Below are positions 1-8,233 of a stretch of 37,032 nt of DNA, piece by piece. Each line of letters opens with the position of its first letter. Position 1 is the stretch's first letter. Source of the stretch: Porphyromonadaceae bacterium (GTDB taxonomy: Bacteria; Bacteroidota; Bacteroidia; Bacteroidales; Dysgonomonadaceae); NCBI GenBank assembly GCA_022840285.1, contig JALHIE010000005.1, positions 1 through 37,032 of the forward strand. The letters are read 5' to 3'. The notes beneath the pieces are model-generated. The model saw nothing but the letters and a program-made list of their open reading frames with translations, searched no databases and was not told the DNA's origin. A program made the translations under genes and the position numbers.

Positions 1-1
1 A

Positions 2-391
2 TGCGAGGGATACCTGGCTGATTACGAGATGGAGGTGCGTGACGCACCCTTCTTTTGTCGGGCAGGTATTCACATTGCGTCGGTGTTGGCAAACGGGGAT
101 ATCGGTGCGTGTCCAAGCCTTCGGGGCGATTATGTTCAGGGCAACATCTACAAAGACGATTTCTGGACGGTATGGAACACCCGTTACCACGTAATGCGCG
201 ACCGCCGATGGACCAAGACCGGGAAATGCGTCACGTGTAAATCCTATAAATTCTGTCAGGGGAACGGACTGCACCTTCGGGACGAAAAAACGGGAGAGCT
301 GCTGCACTGTCACCTGGAGATGATGGGGAAATTACAACCTACCATAAAACAAAGAAGCATCTTTTCCAAAGCGGTGAGTTTCTTTACGTGA
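2..391 (+). CDS. Radical SAM enzyme, C-terminal SPASM part (5' end outside window)
   Basis: The frame is open from the window edge (C-E-G-Y-L-A-D-Y-E before the first Met at 29), so this is the 3' end of a longer gene and the Met at 29 is not its start. The fragment has a SPASM-type cysteine pattern: Cys in FFCRAG, Cys in GACPS, then a CxxCx5C group (KCVTCKSYKFCQ) and a last Cys in LLHC. These bind auxiliary 4Fe-4S clusters in SPASM enzymes. The ANGDIGACPS and QGNIYKDDFWTVWN stretches are typical of the subfamily. It resembles the Bacteroidetes radical SAM enzymes described as an rSAM/lipoprotein system, but that subfamily call is from memory. The CxxxCxxC SAM-binding motif and any partner gene lie outside the window. 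The substrate is unknown. Confidence 0.8.
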   Translation, partial: CEGYLADYEMEVRDAPFFCRAGIHIASVLANGDIGACPSLRGDYVQGNIYKDDFWTVWNTRYHVMRDRRWTKTGKCVTCKSYKFCQGNGLHLRDEKTGELLHCHLEMMGKLQPTIKQRSIFSKAVSFFT

Positions 392-516
392 ATATTGGGT
401 GTTATCGAACCTTAACCTCTTTTTTGGTGTTATAAGCTTGAAAAAGAATCAGTGCTCAGGAATTATATTTCTCAGAATTGGCTGCCTTGGCTCTTGATTC
501 TAAAAGTCTTGCAACA

Positions 517-1065
517 ATGAAAAAAGCATTATTGATCGTGGATGTTCAGAACGATTTTTGCCCCGGCGGCGCACTGGGCGTAAAAGAGGGAGACAAGGTG
601 GTTCCTGTAATAAACAGCCTTATCGACAAATTCGATTTTGTAATTTCGTCACAAGACTGGCATCCTGAAGACTCCATCCACTTCGAGAAATGGCCTCCGC
701 ACTGCATCGCCAACACGTACGGTGCTGATTTCCACCCCGACCTGAAAACAGAAAAGATCGGTCTTAAACTACAAAAAGGCACGGCCAACAAAGACGACGG
801 CTATTCTGCTTTCGAAGCGACCAACACTTCCTTTTCCGATTTTCTCCGCGAAAACAACATCACCAACCTGTATGTGTGTGGGTTAGCCACCGATTATTGT
901 GTAAAGGCATCGGCTCTGGATGCGATAAATCACGGTATCCACACCTTTGTAATTACCGATGCCATAAAACCGGTGAATGTGTATCCGGGAGACGATAAAA
1001 AAGCATTGGACGAAATGTACCGGAACGGATGTACACTGGTGGAGTCGGGCGAGTTAGAAGCATAA
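517..1065 (+). CDS. pncA: Nicotinamidase/pyrazinamidase PncA
   Basis: A 182-residue cysteine hydrolase of the isochorismatase-like fold that converts nicotinamide to nicotinate and ammonia in NAD salvage. The catalytic triad is visible: Asp9 in IVDVQNDF, Lys87 in LQKG and Cys128 in ATDYCV. The metal-binding segment is SQDWHPEDSIHF (Asp47, His49, His55). The GxxxDxCV region and the WPPHC motif are characteristic of PncA. The frame stays open upstream to a Met at 478, but those 13 residues (ending LAT) are not part of the family, and MKKALLIVDVQ is the normal N-terminus, so 517 is chosen. No clear Shine-Dalgarno is present, as is usual in Bacteroidota. It ends 18 bases from the convergent beta-helix gene and has no visible functional link to the PUL. 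Confidence 0.93.
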   Translation: MKKALLIVDVQNDFCPGGALGVKEGDKVVPVINSLIDKFDFVISSQDWHPEDSIHFEKWPPHCIANTYGADFHPDLKTEKIGLKLQKGTANKDDGYSAFEATNTSFSDFLRENNITNLYVCGLATDYCVKASALDAINHGIHTFVITDAIKPVNVYPGDDKKALDEMYRNGCTLVESGELEA

Positions 1066-1083
1066 TGCTAACGGCGTCTTGTT

Positions 1084-2406
1084 CTATTCGCACGTAAACG
1101 TAGAGTTTTTATCGTTCCCCGTGACCTCCCGGTATTCTTCCCATGTGGCCCGAATATTTCCCCAGTAAAACAAAGGTAACTTATCGCAGTTCTCAGCTTT
1201 TTGGATATAGGTATTATTATTCAGATCAGCTTCGGGTAGACGTGTATTGTAATACCTTATCATTGCAATTCTTGCATTGTTAAAAATATTATTCCTATAG
1301 TGAATATCAAACTCCTTAGATTCCATAGCATAAGCAAGGATGTGGGTACCGCTCTTGTCAGGACGCTGTTCGTGACTCCAACCAAATCCGGAATCTATGC
1401 ACTCGTTGTTTTCGAAAACTACATTCTGCATGCGTGATTCGCTGTTGCTCAACCAAAATTCATAAGCCTGTTCACATCTGTAGATCTTGTTGTCCCTCCA
1501 GACGATATTTCTTACCAGACACGGGTCCGGACCCTGATTAGTCATAGCTACATCGTAAATCTGTTCGAAATAACAACTTTCAACCAAATTATCCCGAGAC
1601 TCTCCCCAAAATTCTATACCATTGCCATAACGCGTAGGTTTTTCATTTCGGGTATACAGGTGACTGCCACCGATCCATAAAAAATCACAGTTGCGAATAA
1701 TACTGTTTCTGGTATTACTCCCCTGAGCCCCGTGGGCTCCTGTATATGCCGCTGTAAGTCCGTCAATAATAAGATATTCACACCCGTTCATCAAGAAAAT
1801 ATTATGCTTCATTGCGGCTTCCATTTCTGAATACAATAGAGCGGGATTCTCTTCGGAATAGAAATAGAGCAGATCATTTTCCGTGTCATGATAAAAATCA
1901 GCCTGTTGAGTCAGTTCTTTAATACTCCAACGTTTCCAGGCCGCCATCTTTTCGGTGTTTTCTCTTTTTGTCAGAATAATATTCCCAACGTCTGTATAGT
2001 CAGGCGTTCTGCCGGTAGAAAAGGATGCAGGTGTTACGCACCATATGTTGTCACCTTTATATAACCAGAAATTTTCAAAGCAAAGATCAATACTGGCAAG
2101 AAATAAAGGTTTTGCTCCTCCACCATAACTGGTATATGTGAGGGGCATATTTTCAGCTCCGCTTCGACAACGCAAAGATTCGCGCCAGACCTGCCCTGCC
2201 CTGAAATGAATCACGTCCCCAGGCGAAAAGGTAGTTCCGTTTACCTTATCTACCGTTTTCCATGCTTCTTCGGGAGATGTTCCCAAGCGGCTGTCTGACC
2301 CGTTTACGGCATCAACATAATAGTTTTCGGCAAATAGAAATCCAACAAAAAACAGGGTTAAGGTTCCTAACAAAAATATTTTTTTCATACTGTTTCCAAA
2401 ATTCAT
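1084..2406 (-). CDS. Secreted right-handed parallel beta-helix protein
   Basis: A 440-residue secreted protein. A Sec signal lies near residues 7-26 (KKIFLLGTLTLFFVGFLFA), followed by ENYYVDAVNGSDSRLGTSPEEAWKT, the usual opening of Bacteroidota beta-helix proteins that carry polysaccharide lyase, epimerase or glycosidase activity. Asn-rich turns such as NSIIRNCDFLW, NLVESCYFEQI, NIVWRDNKIYR and NVVFENNECID mark successive helical rungs. No known lyase catalytic set is recognised, so the activity is open. It starts 8 bases after the stop of the GH2 gene, which suggests translational coupling; Met7 (2388) is an alternative start that gives a more ordinary signal peptide. It is the last gene of the LamG-GH2-beta-helix unit. 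Confidence 0.75.
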   Translation of the reverse strand: MNFGNSMKKIFLLGTLTLFFVGFLFAENYYVDAVNGSDSRLGTSPEEAWKTVDKVNGTTFSPGDVIHFRAGQVWRESLRCRSGAENMPLTYTSYGGGAKPLFLASIDLCFENFWLYKGDNIWCVTPASFSTGRTPDYTDVGNIILTKRENTEKMAAWKRWSIKELTQQADFYHDTENDLLYFYSEENPALLYSEMEAAMKHNIFLMNGCEYLIIDGLTAAYTGAHGAQGSNTRNSIIRNCDFLWIGGSHLYTRNEKPTRYGNGIEFWGESRDNLVESCYFEQIYDVAMTNQGPDPCLVRNIVWRDNKIYRCEQAYEFWLSNSESRMQNVVFENNECIDSGFGWSHEQRPDKSGTHILAYAMESKEFDIHYRNNIFNNARIAMIRYYNTRLPEADLNNNTYIQKAENCDKLPLFYWGNIRATWEEYREVTGNDKNSTFTCE

Positions 2407-2414
2407 CTATACCC

Positions 2415-4178
2415 TTATTTCAAAAAATCCATGTAATATTTTTTCATCACATGAAATGCTTTCTTTCGCTGACCTCTAACCGATATCAGTCCCGCCCTGC
2501 TAAATCCATCTTCTATACCGGGCGTATTTAAGCGAGGTGACCTGTGTTCAGTCAAATTCCATGGGCAGACACCCGACAAATCAGTAGTCCGTTTGATCAT
2601 TTCAACTGTCTTTTCATAATAATACTCCTGGTACTCCTCGGTATACCGTTCTGCTTTGTCTCCGTGCCGGTTGTAGGGAGCAGAACTTCCAAATTCTGAC
2701 ATAATATACGGTTTATCTAAATTTAGTTCCCATTCTGTTACGTCACATTTCTCCGGTGTCCCGTTAAACCACCCGATGTACTGGTTTATTCCAATAACAT
2801 CAACAACATCGGCACATTTGTCGGTTATAGACCAACAATTGGGTTTAATTTCTTTTGGTTCTAATGCAGCACTTATAAGCCTTTGATTATCAATTTCACG
2901 AGCGCGGCTTGCCAGTCGAGTCAAAAAAATCAATCTATCGTCTCCTTTTGGTGTTTCGTTTGCTACAGACCATATTATTACATTTGCTCTGTTTTTATCC
3001 CTGCTGATCATATCCTCAAGTTGGGTTTCGGCACTTAAATAGGTTTCCAGATTATTCCATTGAATTGCCCAGTAAACCGGTAACTCTTCCCAAACCATAA
3101 TACCTAATCTCTCAGCCACCCGAATTGTTTCTTCGCTATGGGGATAATGAGCAAGCCGAACAAAATTACATCCCATCTCTTTTGCCCAACCCAGCAAGCA
3201 TTCTGCGTCTTCGCTCGAATAGGCACTGCGGCCGTGAAGTTGAGCATGCATATTTACACCCTTTAAAAAGATCTCCTCTCCGTTTAATATTATTTTATTG
3301 CCACGGGTTTCGATGGTCCTAAAACCAATCCGGTCTGAAACGTTATCTGACTGCGATATTACATTGACTGAATATAATTTGGGATTTTCAGGAGACCAGC
3401 ACTCAGGCTTCGCTTTTATGGCAAAAAATGCCCTGCCGTTGGAATCGGTTTTGGCAGAATGGTTAATGTTTAATTCAGGAATATCGATTATTACCTGTTC
3501 GTTTAAATCTATACCGTCGAGCTGTACCCAACCTTGAACGCTTTTCCTGTCCTTGCTTAAACCGATGGAGTAATCGCGTATAAACGTTACCGGAGTCTCA
3601 ATCAAGGTAACCGGACGTGTTATTCCGCCAAAATTCCACCAATCATACATAGAACCGGGAATTCCATCGGAATGCCGCCTGTTATCAACTTTAACGATCA
3701 GGTTATTGGCACCATTTTTCAGAAATTGTGTCACCTCGTAATTAAAGGGTGTGAAGCCGCCAACATGTTTACCGGCTCCCTGTCCATTTAGGTAAACATC
3801 AGAAATATAATTTATGGCACCAAAATGGATGAAAACTCTCTTGTTGTCCTTCTGTTGGTAATCAAACTGGACGCGATACCACACAACACCCTCATAATAA
3901 AGCAATTCTTCTTTTTGAGAATTCCAATCTCCTGGCACATTCAGCGTATTATAGTCAGAAAAATTTTTACTCCCTTTTTCAAATCCATTTGTTAAGGGGG
4001 TACTATGATAACTATAAGTCCCGGCTTCGTACGGATCAATAATTGTTTGCCACTTGCAGTCAAGTGAACGGATGTTTTGTCTTCCTCTAACATTGTTTAT
4101 TAGCGGGTATTGTTCACCACAAACATAAACAATAGAAAACAGCACCAGTATTATTGTTAAAATACTTCTTCTCTTCAT
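2415..4178 (-). CDS. GH2 family glycoside hydrolase, beta-glucuronidase type
   Basis: An exported retaining beta-glycosidase with the three core GH2 domains: jelly-roll sugar-binding domain (about residues 25-195), Ig-like sandwich (195-290) and TIM barrel (290-585). Numbered from the Met at 4178, the acid/base is Glu408 (IIWSVANET) and the nucleophile Glu495 (YIMSEFGSS). The GCNFVRLAHYPHSE and WEELPVYW motifs, and a close fit to UidA-like proteins, favour beta-glucuronidase over beta-galactosidase. At about 587 residues it lacks the long C-terminal domains of many Bacteroidota GH2 enzymes. The start at 4178 precedes a clean signal (MKRRSILTIILVLFSIVYVCG); the frame continues to 4223, which would add 15 residues ahead of the signal. 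It lies 136 bases downstream of the LamG gene. It would remove terminal beta-linked uronic acid from the PUL glycan (inference). Confidence 0.88.
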   Translation of the reverse strand: MKRRSILTIILVLFSIVYVCGEQYPLINNVRGRQNIRSLDCKWQTIIDPYEAGTYSYHSTPLTNGFEKGSKNFSDYNTLNVPGDWNSQKEELLYYEGVVWYRVQFDYQQKDNKRVFIHFGAINYISDVYLNGQGAGKHVGGFTPFNYEVTQFLKNGANNLIVKVDNRRHSDGIPGSMYDWWNFGGITRPVTLIETPVTFIRDYSIGLSKDRKSVQGWVQLDGIDLNEQVIIDIPELNINHSAKTDSNGRAFFAIKAKPECWSPENPKLYSVNVISQSDNVSDRIGFRTIETRGNKIILNGEEIFLKGVNMHAQLHGRSAYSSEDAECLLGWAKEMGCNFVRLAHYPHSEETIRVAERLGIMVWEELPVYWAIQWNNLETYLSAETQLEDMISRDKNRANVIIWSVANETPKGDDRLIFLTRLASRAREIDNQRLISAALEPKEIKPNCWSITDKCADVVDVIGINQYIGWFNGTPEKCDVTEWELNLDKPYIMSEFGSSAPYNRHGDKAERYTEEYQEYYYEKTVEMIKRTTDLSGVCPWNLTEHRSPRLNTPGIEDGFSRAGLISVRGQRKKAFHVMKKYYMDFLK

Positions 4179-4314
4179 TTCATATTGATTGTAAAACGAT
4201 CCGTTTCTGTACAACTGTTGCATGTCTGCCTACGAGACCCATCGTAATATCCAGTTTTTAAACATTTACATTTTTGAAAAAGTTTTTTTCGGCGAACGGA
4301 TAGGAGATTGTATC

Positions 4315-5190
4315 CTAATTGGTATTTTCACTTTCAGAAGCTTTATAAATTTTAAAAATCTCATCGTCGGTAAGTGCCCGGTTGAACACAGCTAATCCAC
4401 CCATCTGACCTTTAAAAAAGTTTCCCATTCCGTTTTTTAACCGAACAGCTCCAACAGTGAAATCGGAACCGTTATTTCCCATTCCATCAAGGTAATAGTA
4501 GGGGTTTTTTGATTGTACCAACCCTTCTGGATACCCTTCAAATCCCCGGGTATTATTGATCAACTCCTGTTCTCTTTCTTCAAACTCCCCATTCAGATAA
4601 GATCGGATAAAGTTCCCATCGTAGGTAAATGCGACACATTCCCATTCATTCGGAGCTACTTCCTGTTTGCTAGCTGAATAATCGATTGAATATGGAAACG
4701 GAGGGGTTGGCCTTCCTGTTTTTGATATGTGTCCGCATACCTGGTTCTTTCCGTTATAATGGGGAAGTGAGACGAACAGTCCGTATTGCCTTTTACCTCC
4801 ATCTTCATATTCATTCCACATACCGCCAACAAAACCAGTCTGCTCTCCTGTCCATCTCACCCATGCAATGACTGTAACCCCGTTTGTTTCGATATTTAAT
4901 TTTTTCGTTTCTTCGTATGGGATATAAAGGTAATTGGTTCCGTCAAACGAAATGGAATAACCCGATACAGGTCCATTATCTGTAAATTGCAAACTATCTC
5001 TCCTGCTACTCTGAAGTTTCAGCTTCATTTCCCCTTTCGAAACAAGTTGGTTCTTACTGGCTGAAAAATCCCAGAAAGCAACTAATCCTGGTGTTGAGAG
5101 GATTTCCGACTCAACATCGCTCCCTGATCTGCAAGAAAGCAGGAGCGACAAAACGCTAATATAAAATAAGCAATCAGGTCTTATCCGCAT
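4315..5190 (-). CDS. LamG/concanavalin A-like lectin domain lipoprotein
   Basis: A 291-residue lipoprotein whose signal ends in SLLLSC (Cys20). One LamG-like jelly-roll domain fills the rest: LVAFWDFS near residue 35, SISFDGTNYLYIPY, VTVIAWVRW, EWECVAFTYDGNFIRSYLNGE and the closing GGLAVFNRALTDDEIFKIY. These are standard landmarks of the Laminin_G_3 group. Such proteins bind glycans at the surface or in the periplasm; a few are hydrolases, but no catalytic pair is recognisable here. It is the first gene of a separate unit with GH2 and the beta-helix protein, preceded by a perfect TAnnTTTG match about 90 bases upstream. Confidence 0.82.
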   Translation of the reverse strand: MRIRPDCLFYISVLSLLLSCRSGSDVESEILSTPGLVAFWDFSASKNQLVSKGEMKLKLQSSRRDSLQFTDNGPVSGYSISFDGTNYLYIPYEETKKLNIETNGVTVIAWVRWTGEQTGFVGGMWNEYEDGGKRQYGLFVSLPHYNGKNQVCGHISKTGRPTPPFPYSIDYSASKQEVAPNEWECVAFTYDGNFIRSYLNGEFEEREQELINNTRGFEGYPEGLVQSKNPYYYLDGMGNNGSDFTVGAVRLKNGMGNFFKGQMGGLAVFNRALTDDEIFKIYKASESENTN

Positions 5191-5279
5191 AAATATGATT
5201 CCTTTTTCAATTTAACAAGTTACGTAATAAATTAGTTGTCTCGTTTTGGAGAAAACATCGTTTTTGTGATTCATATCAC

Positions 5280-5287
5280 CAAAGATA
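5280..5287 (-). promoter_or_regulatory. Candidate -7 box for the LamG-GH2-beta-helix unit
   Basis: On the minus strand this reads TATCTTTG, a perfect match to the Bacteroides -7 consensus TAnnTTTG, about 90 bases upstream of the LamG start codon. No TTTG/TTG element is found at the expected 19-base spacing, so only half of the promoter is supported. Confidence 0.4.
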
Positions 5288-5300
5288 GTTTTTGGTTTTC

Positions 5301-5405
5301 TCACTTACCCCGTGTGAAAACAGGGAAAAATTCAATTGATCTCTCGGACAATGACATTATTGCACTCCATACAGCAGCATAAATATCAATTCGTCCGTGA
5401 CCTGT
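5301..5405 (-). pseudogene. Possible remnant of a subtilisin-like protease C-terminus
   Basis: A 34-codon minus-strand reading frame ending in TGA contains GHGRIDIYAAVWSAI. This resembles the GxGxxDxYxAV segment found just after the catalytic serine domain in S8 subtilases. Stop codons lie directly upstream in the same frame and no serine motif is visible, so at best it is a degenerate fragment. The resemblance is short and could be chance. Confidence 0.25.
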
Positions 5406-5498
5406 CTATATCACCTATTTGCCCTGACCAGACTTTCCCTCACACTGATTCTGTTCCGTATACACCCGGATTCAATATTCTTTACCCGTTATTTTCGT

Positions 5499-6080
5499 TT
5501 ACACCAAATTAGTTTCATGAGATATGACTACAATTAGTTTTTTTGCACCGTGTGCACCATACACCAAATGTTGTTCTATGTCAGATGTTTTAGAAGGTCC
5601 GGAAATAAATACTCCAAACCCTGAAATAGCATTATCTGTCCTTAGATAGGCTTCATGCATATTTCTCACTATTTGTTTTGCATCCAAACATAAGACTAAT
5701 TCTTCGTTAATAAAAGGGATAAGTCGATTAGGGAAATTTGAATCATCGATCCAGATCGATCCGTTCTCTGCTACACCGAATTGTCCCTCCAGGATAACCG
5801 TTTTTAGTCTTTCAAGGCTATCCTTATTGGAGTATGAAAGAAAATTTTTAAATAATTCATTTCTCCTGAGGTCTGTTGCTCCCCTAAAATTATTATCCAG
5901 GAGAGAGTTCAGCTTTTCGGTTGAGTTAACTTCAATACAATCCCCTCCCGTTTGCAGCAATATTTCTTTAAAAAGTGTTGTTTTATCACCCTCTTTCTCA
6001 GCGGAATAAAATGGTTCCGGTAAGTTAACCGGTTTTATTCTGCTTCTTTGGATGTTTAATAATATTTTATTTCTGTCCAT
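5499..6080 (-). CDS. lutC: Lactate utilization protein LutC (LUD domain)
   Basis: A 193-residue LUD-domain (DUF162) protein, the third subunit of the LutABC L-lactate oxidation system. Family landmarks are GVAENGSIWI near residue 105 and SGFGVFISGPSKTSDIEQ near 155, the LUD nucleotide-like binding loop. The chosen start (MDRNKIL at 6080) overlaps the end of lutB by 14 bases; the frame also contains an earlier Met at 6095 which would lengthen the overlap. It is the last gene of the long PUL unit, and the order lutA-lutB-lutC is the standard one. A cytoplasmic location is expected. Confidence 0.88.
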   Translation of the reverse strand: MDRNKILLNIQRSRIKPVNLPEPFYSAEKEGDKTTLFKEILLQTGGDCIEVNSTEKLNSLLDNNFRGATDLRRNELFKNFLSYSNKDSLERLKTVILEGQFGVAENGSIWIDDSNFPNRLIPFINEELVLCLDAKQIVRNMHEAYLRTDNAISGFGVFISGPSKTSDIEQHLVYGAHGAKKLIVVISHETNLV

Positions 6081-7455
6081 TTTTGTTTCCCTCACGGAAA
6101 TTCTTATTATACCATTCCTTAAATGACTCCCGAGGCACTTCCGGCAGCTCCCTTTCTCTTCCCCACGTGTTTAACCGGTTGTATATCAATACCCGTGGCA
6201 AATACTTAATACACCAACGGGCTACTTTTCCAGACCAGTCATACATTTTGTCTGAAGCTAATATTTTACCTGAAACTTTCATGATACCTTTTTTTATAGG
6301 AGAGCGCGCACCTTGTTGCGACAGATCCTGCCTCCACCGGTAAAGTTGTCCATGGATATTAATCTTAACCGGACAGACATCAGAACAAGAACCGCACAGA
6401 GATGAAGCAAACGGAAGATTCTCGAATTCTTTGCTGTTTGAATGCGGTGCGAGAATGGAGCCGATTGGCCCTGGTATCACATAGTGATAGCTATGTCCAC
6501 CGCTTCTTCTGTAGACCGGGCAAGTGTTCATGCATGCCCCACACCGGATACACTTCAGTGAATCCCGATAATCTTCTTTGCCAATCAGTTCTGAACGGCC
6601 GTTATCCACGATTATGATGTGCATTTGTCCACCGGGCTTAGGGTTCAGGTAATGTGAAGTATAGGTGGTTATGGGCTGTCCCGTTGCGCTTCTTGCCAGT
6701 AAGCGGGTGAAAACGGCGAGGTCTGACAGGCGGGGGATTACTTTCTCAATCCCCATGCAATGTATTTGGATCGGTGCAGCATGAACACCCATATCGGCAT
6801 TCCCTTCGTTTGTACAGACTACAACGGCTCCGTTTTCAGCTACTGCGAAATTGACACCGGTAATTGCAACTTCGGCTTCGAGAAATTTTTGCCGCAAATG
6901 TAACCGTGCGGTGGCTGCAAGGTATGTGGGATCGGTATTCCCCTCTTCAGAGTTGAGTTCACGGTGAAACAACTCACTAATCTCTTCTTTTTTGATGTGG
7001 ATAGCTGGCATGACAATATGACTGGGAGGTTCTCGCTTCAGTTGAATGATTCGTTCTCCCAGGTCGGTATCGATGATTTCAATCCCTCGTTTTTCCAAAA
7101 AAGGATTCAGTCCGCACTCCTCTGTTAGCATCGACTTACTTTTAACAATCCTTGAAGCGTTATTCTCTTTAATGATCTGGTAAACAATTTCATTAAGCTT
7201 TCCGGCAGTTGATGCCCAATGAACCTGTGCGCCATTATTTATGGCCTGTTCTTCAAATTGAACCAAATAATCATCGAGTTTTGATAAGGAGTGTCTTTTG
7301 ATTTGTGATGCTTGTTCTCTTAACTCTTCCCAATCGGGCACATCAAGAGCCATCAAATCCCTCTTTTTACGGACCATCCAGAGAGTCTTGTCGTGCCAGG
7401 TTGCGCGCTCCTCATTTTTCAAAAAACGAGCAGCTTTATAAGCATGATTTGTCAT
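6067..7455 (-). CDS. lutB: Lactate utilization iron-sulfur protein LutB
   Basis: A 462-residue protein with an N-terminal LUD domain (about 60-290; landmark FAVAENGAVVVCTNEGN) and a C-terminal ferredoxin-like domain with two 4Fe-4S cluster motifs: Cys302/305/308/312 (CIRCGACMNTCP) and Cys354/357/361 (CGSCSDVCP). LutB carries electrons in the oxidation of L-lactate to pyruvate together with LutA and LutC. Its start overlaps the lutA stop by 4 bases, so the two are translationally coupled. The length matches the family and no key cysteine is missing. It lies in the catabolic half of the PUL rather than beside a lactate permease. Confidence 0.92.
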   Translation of the reverse strand: MTNHAYKAARFLKNEERATWHDKTLWMVRKKRDLMALDVPDWEELREQASQIKRHSLSKLDDYLVQFEEQAINNGAQVHWASTAGKLNEIVYQIIKENNASRIVKSKSMLTEECGLNPFLEKRGIEIIDTDLGERIIQLKREPPSHIVMPAIHIKKEEISELFHRELNSEEGNTDPTYLAATARLHLRQKFLEAEVAITGVNFAVAENGAVVVCTNEGNADMGVHAAPIQIHCMGIEKVIPRLSDLAVFTRLLARSATGQPITTYTSHYLNPKPGGQMHIIIVDNGRSELIGKEDYRDSLKCIRCGACMNTCPVYRRSGGHSYHYVIPGPIGSILAPHSNSKEFENLPFASSLCGSCSDVCPVKINIHGQLYRWRQDLSQQGARSPIKKGIMKVSGKILASDKMYDWSGKVARWCIKYLPRVLIYNRLNTWGRERELPEVPRESFKEWYNKNFREGNKNGQK

Positions 7456-8192
7456 AACCGATTGCTATTCAAAATTTCAGCGATATGCAAGAATCTCACT
7501 TCCCTGTTTTGCCTGCGGGCAATTCCTTCGAGATGCATCAGACACGACATATCCGTAGCTGTAATGACTTCAGCTCCATTTCGCCTGTGATCATCCAACC
7601 TGTCTTTCCCCATTTTTACGGAAATATCCGGTTGAAAAATGGAAAAAGTACCCCCAAAGCCACAGCACTCATCTTCTCTGTCGAGGTTTATAATTTCAAT
7701 ACCCTTGGCTTTTTTCAATAATCGATGGACTTTAGAGTAATGCTCCACAATCAATTCTGAAGGTGTTGCCAGCTTTAGTCCCCTGAGACCATGACAGCTT
7801 TGATGGACACCTACTTTATGGGGAAAATCAATTTTTAAGTCATCTGTTTTCAGTATGTCTACTATGAACTCACAAAGCTCAAACGTATTTTGTCTGACCC
7901 TCCTTACTTCATCGGTTTGTGGCAAAACATTGTAGTTCTCACGAACATGATATACACAACTTCCTGAAGGAGAAACTATGTAATCGAATTTAGAGAATAT
8001 ACGAACAAAGTTGTTGTATGTTTTAATTGCTTTATCTTCAGCTCCACTGTTTGCTAATGGTTGTCCGCAGCAGGTTTGTTCCGATGGATAAAAAACCTCC
8101 AATCCCAGCTTTTCTAACAACTCCAGCGTGGCTATACCCACTTTAGGATAAAACTGATCGATATAACACGGAATGAAAAGGCCAATTTGCAT
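7452..8192 (-). CDS. lutA: Lactate utilization protein LutA (Cys-rich CCG domains)
   Basis: A 246-residue protein with two CCG (DUF224-type) cysteine-rich domains. The first has CYIDQFYP near residue 9 and CCGQP near 41; the second has HQSCHGLRGL near 130 and DECCGFGGTFS near 174. These ligate an iron-sulfur cluster as in LutA, GlpC and heterodisulfide reductase subunits. With LutB and LutC it forms the L-lactate oxidising system. It lies 41 bases downstream of the symporter gene. Adjacency to a symporter inside a PUL suggests that the 2-hydroxy acid is a product of the imported sugar or is itself imported (inference). Confidence 0.92.
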   Translation of the reverse strand: MQIGLFIPCYIDQFYPKVGIATLELLEKLGLEVFYPSEQTCCGQPLANSGAEDKAIKTYNNFVRIFSKFDYIVSPSGSCVYHVRENYNVLPQTDEVRRVRQNTFELCEFIVDILKTDDLKIDFPHKVGVHQSCHGLRGLKLATPSELIVEHYSKVHRLLKKAKGIEIINLDREDECCGFGGTFSIFQPDISVKMGKDRLDDHRRNGAEVITATDMSCLMHLEGIARRQNREVRFLHIAEILNSNRL

Positions 8193-8233
8193 GTAGTTGA
8201 TGCTAGCAGCTTAATAATGTTAAGTTAAACATT

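Larger units (their letters stand above)
5191..5498. other. 308-base intergenic region between lutC and the LamG gene
   Basis: No intact gene is seen. On the minus strand it carries a TAnnTTTG promoter element (5280-5287) for the LamG unit and a short subtilase-like remnant (5301-5405). No convincing rho-independent terminator follows lutC. Confidence 0.6.
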
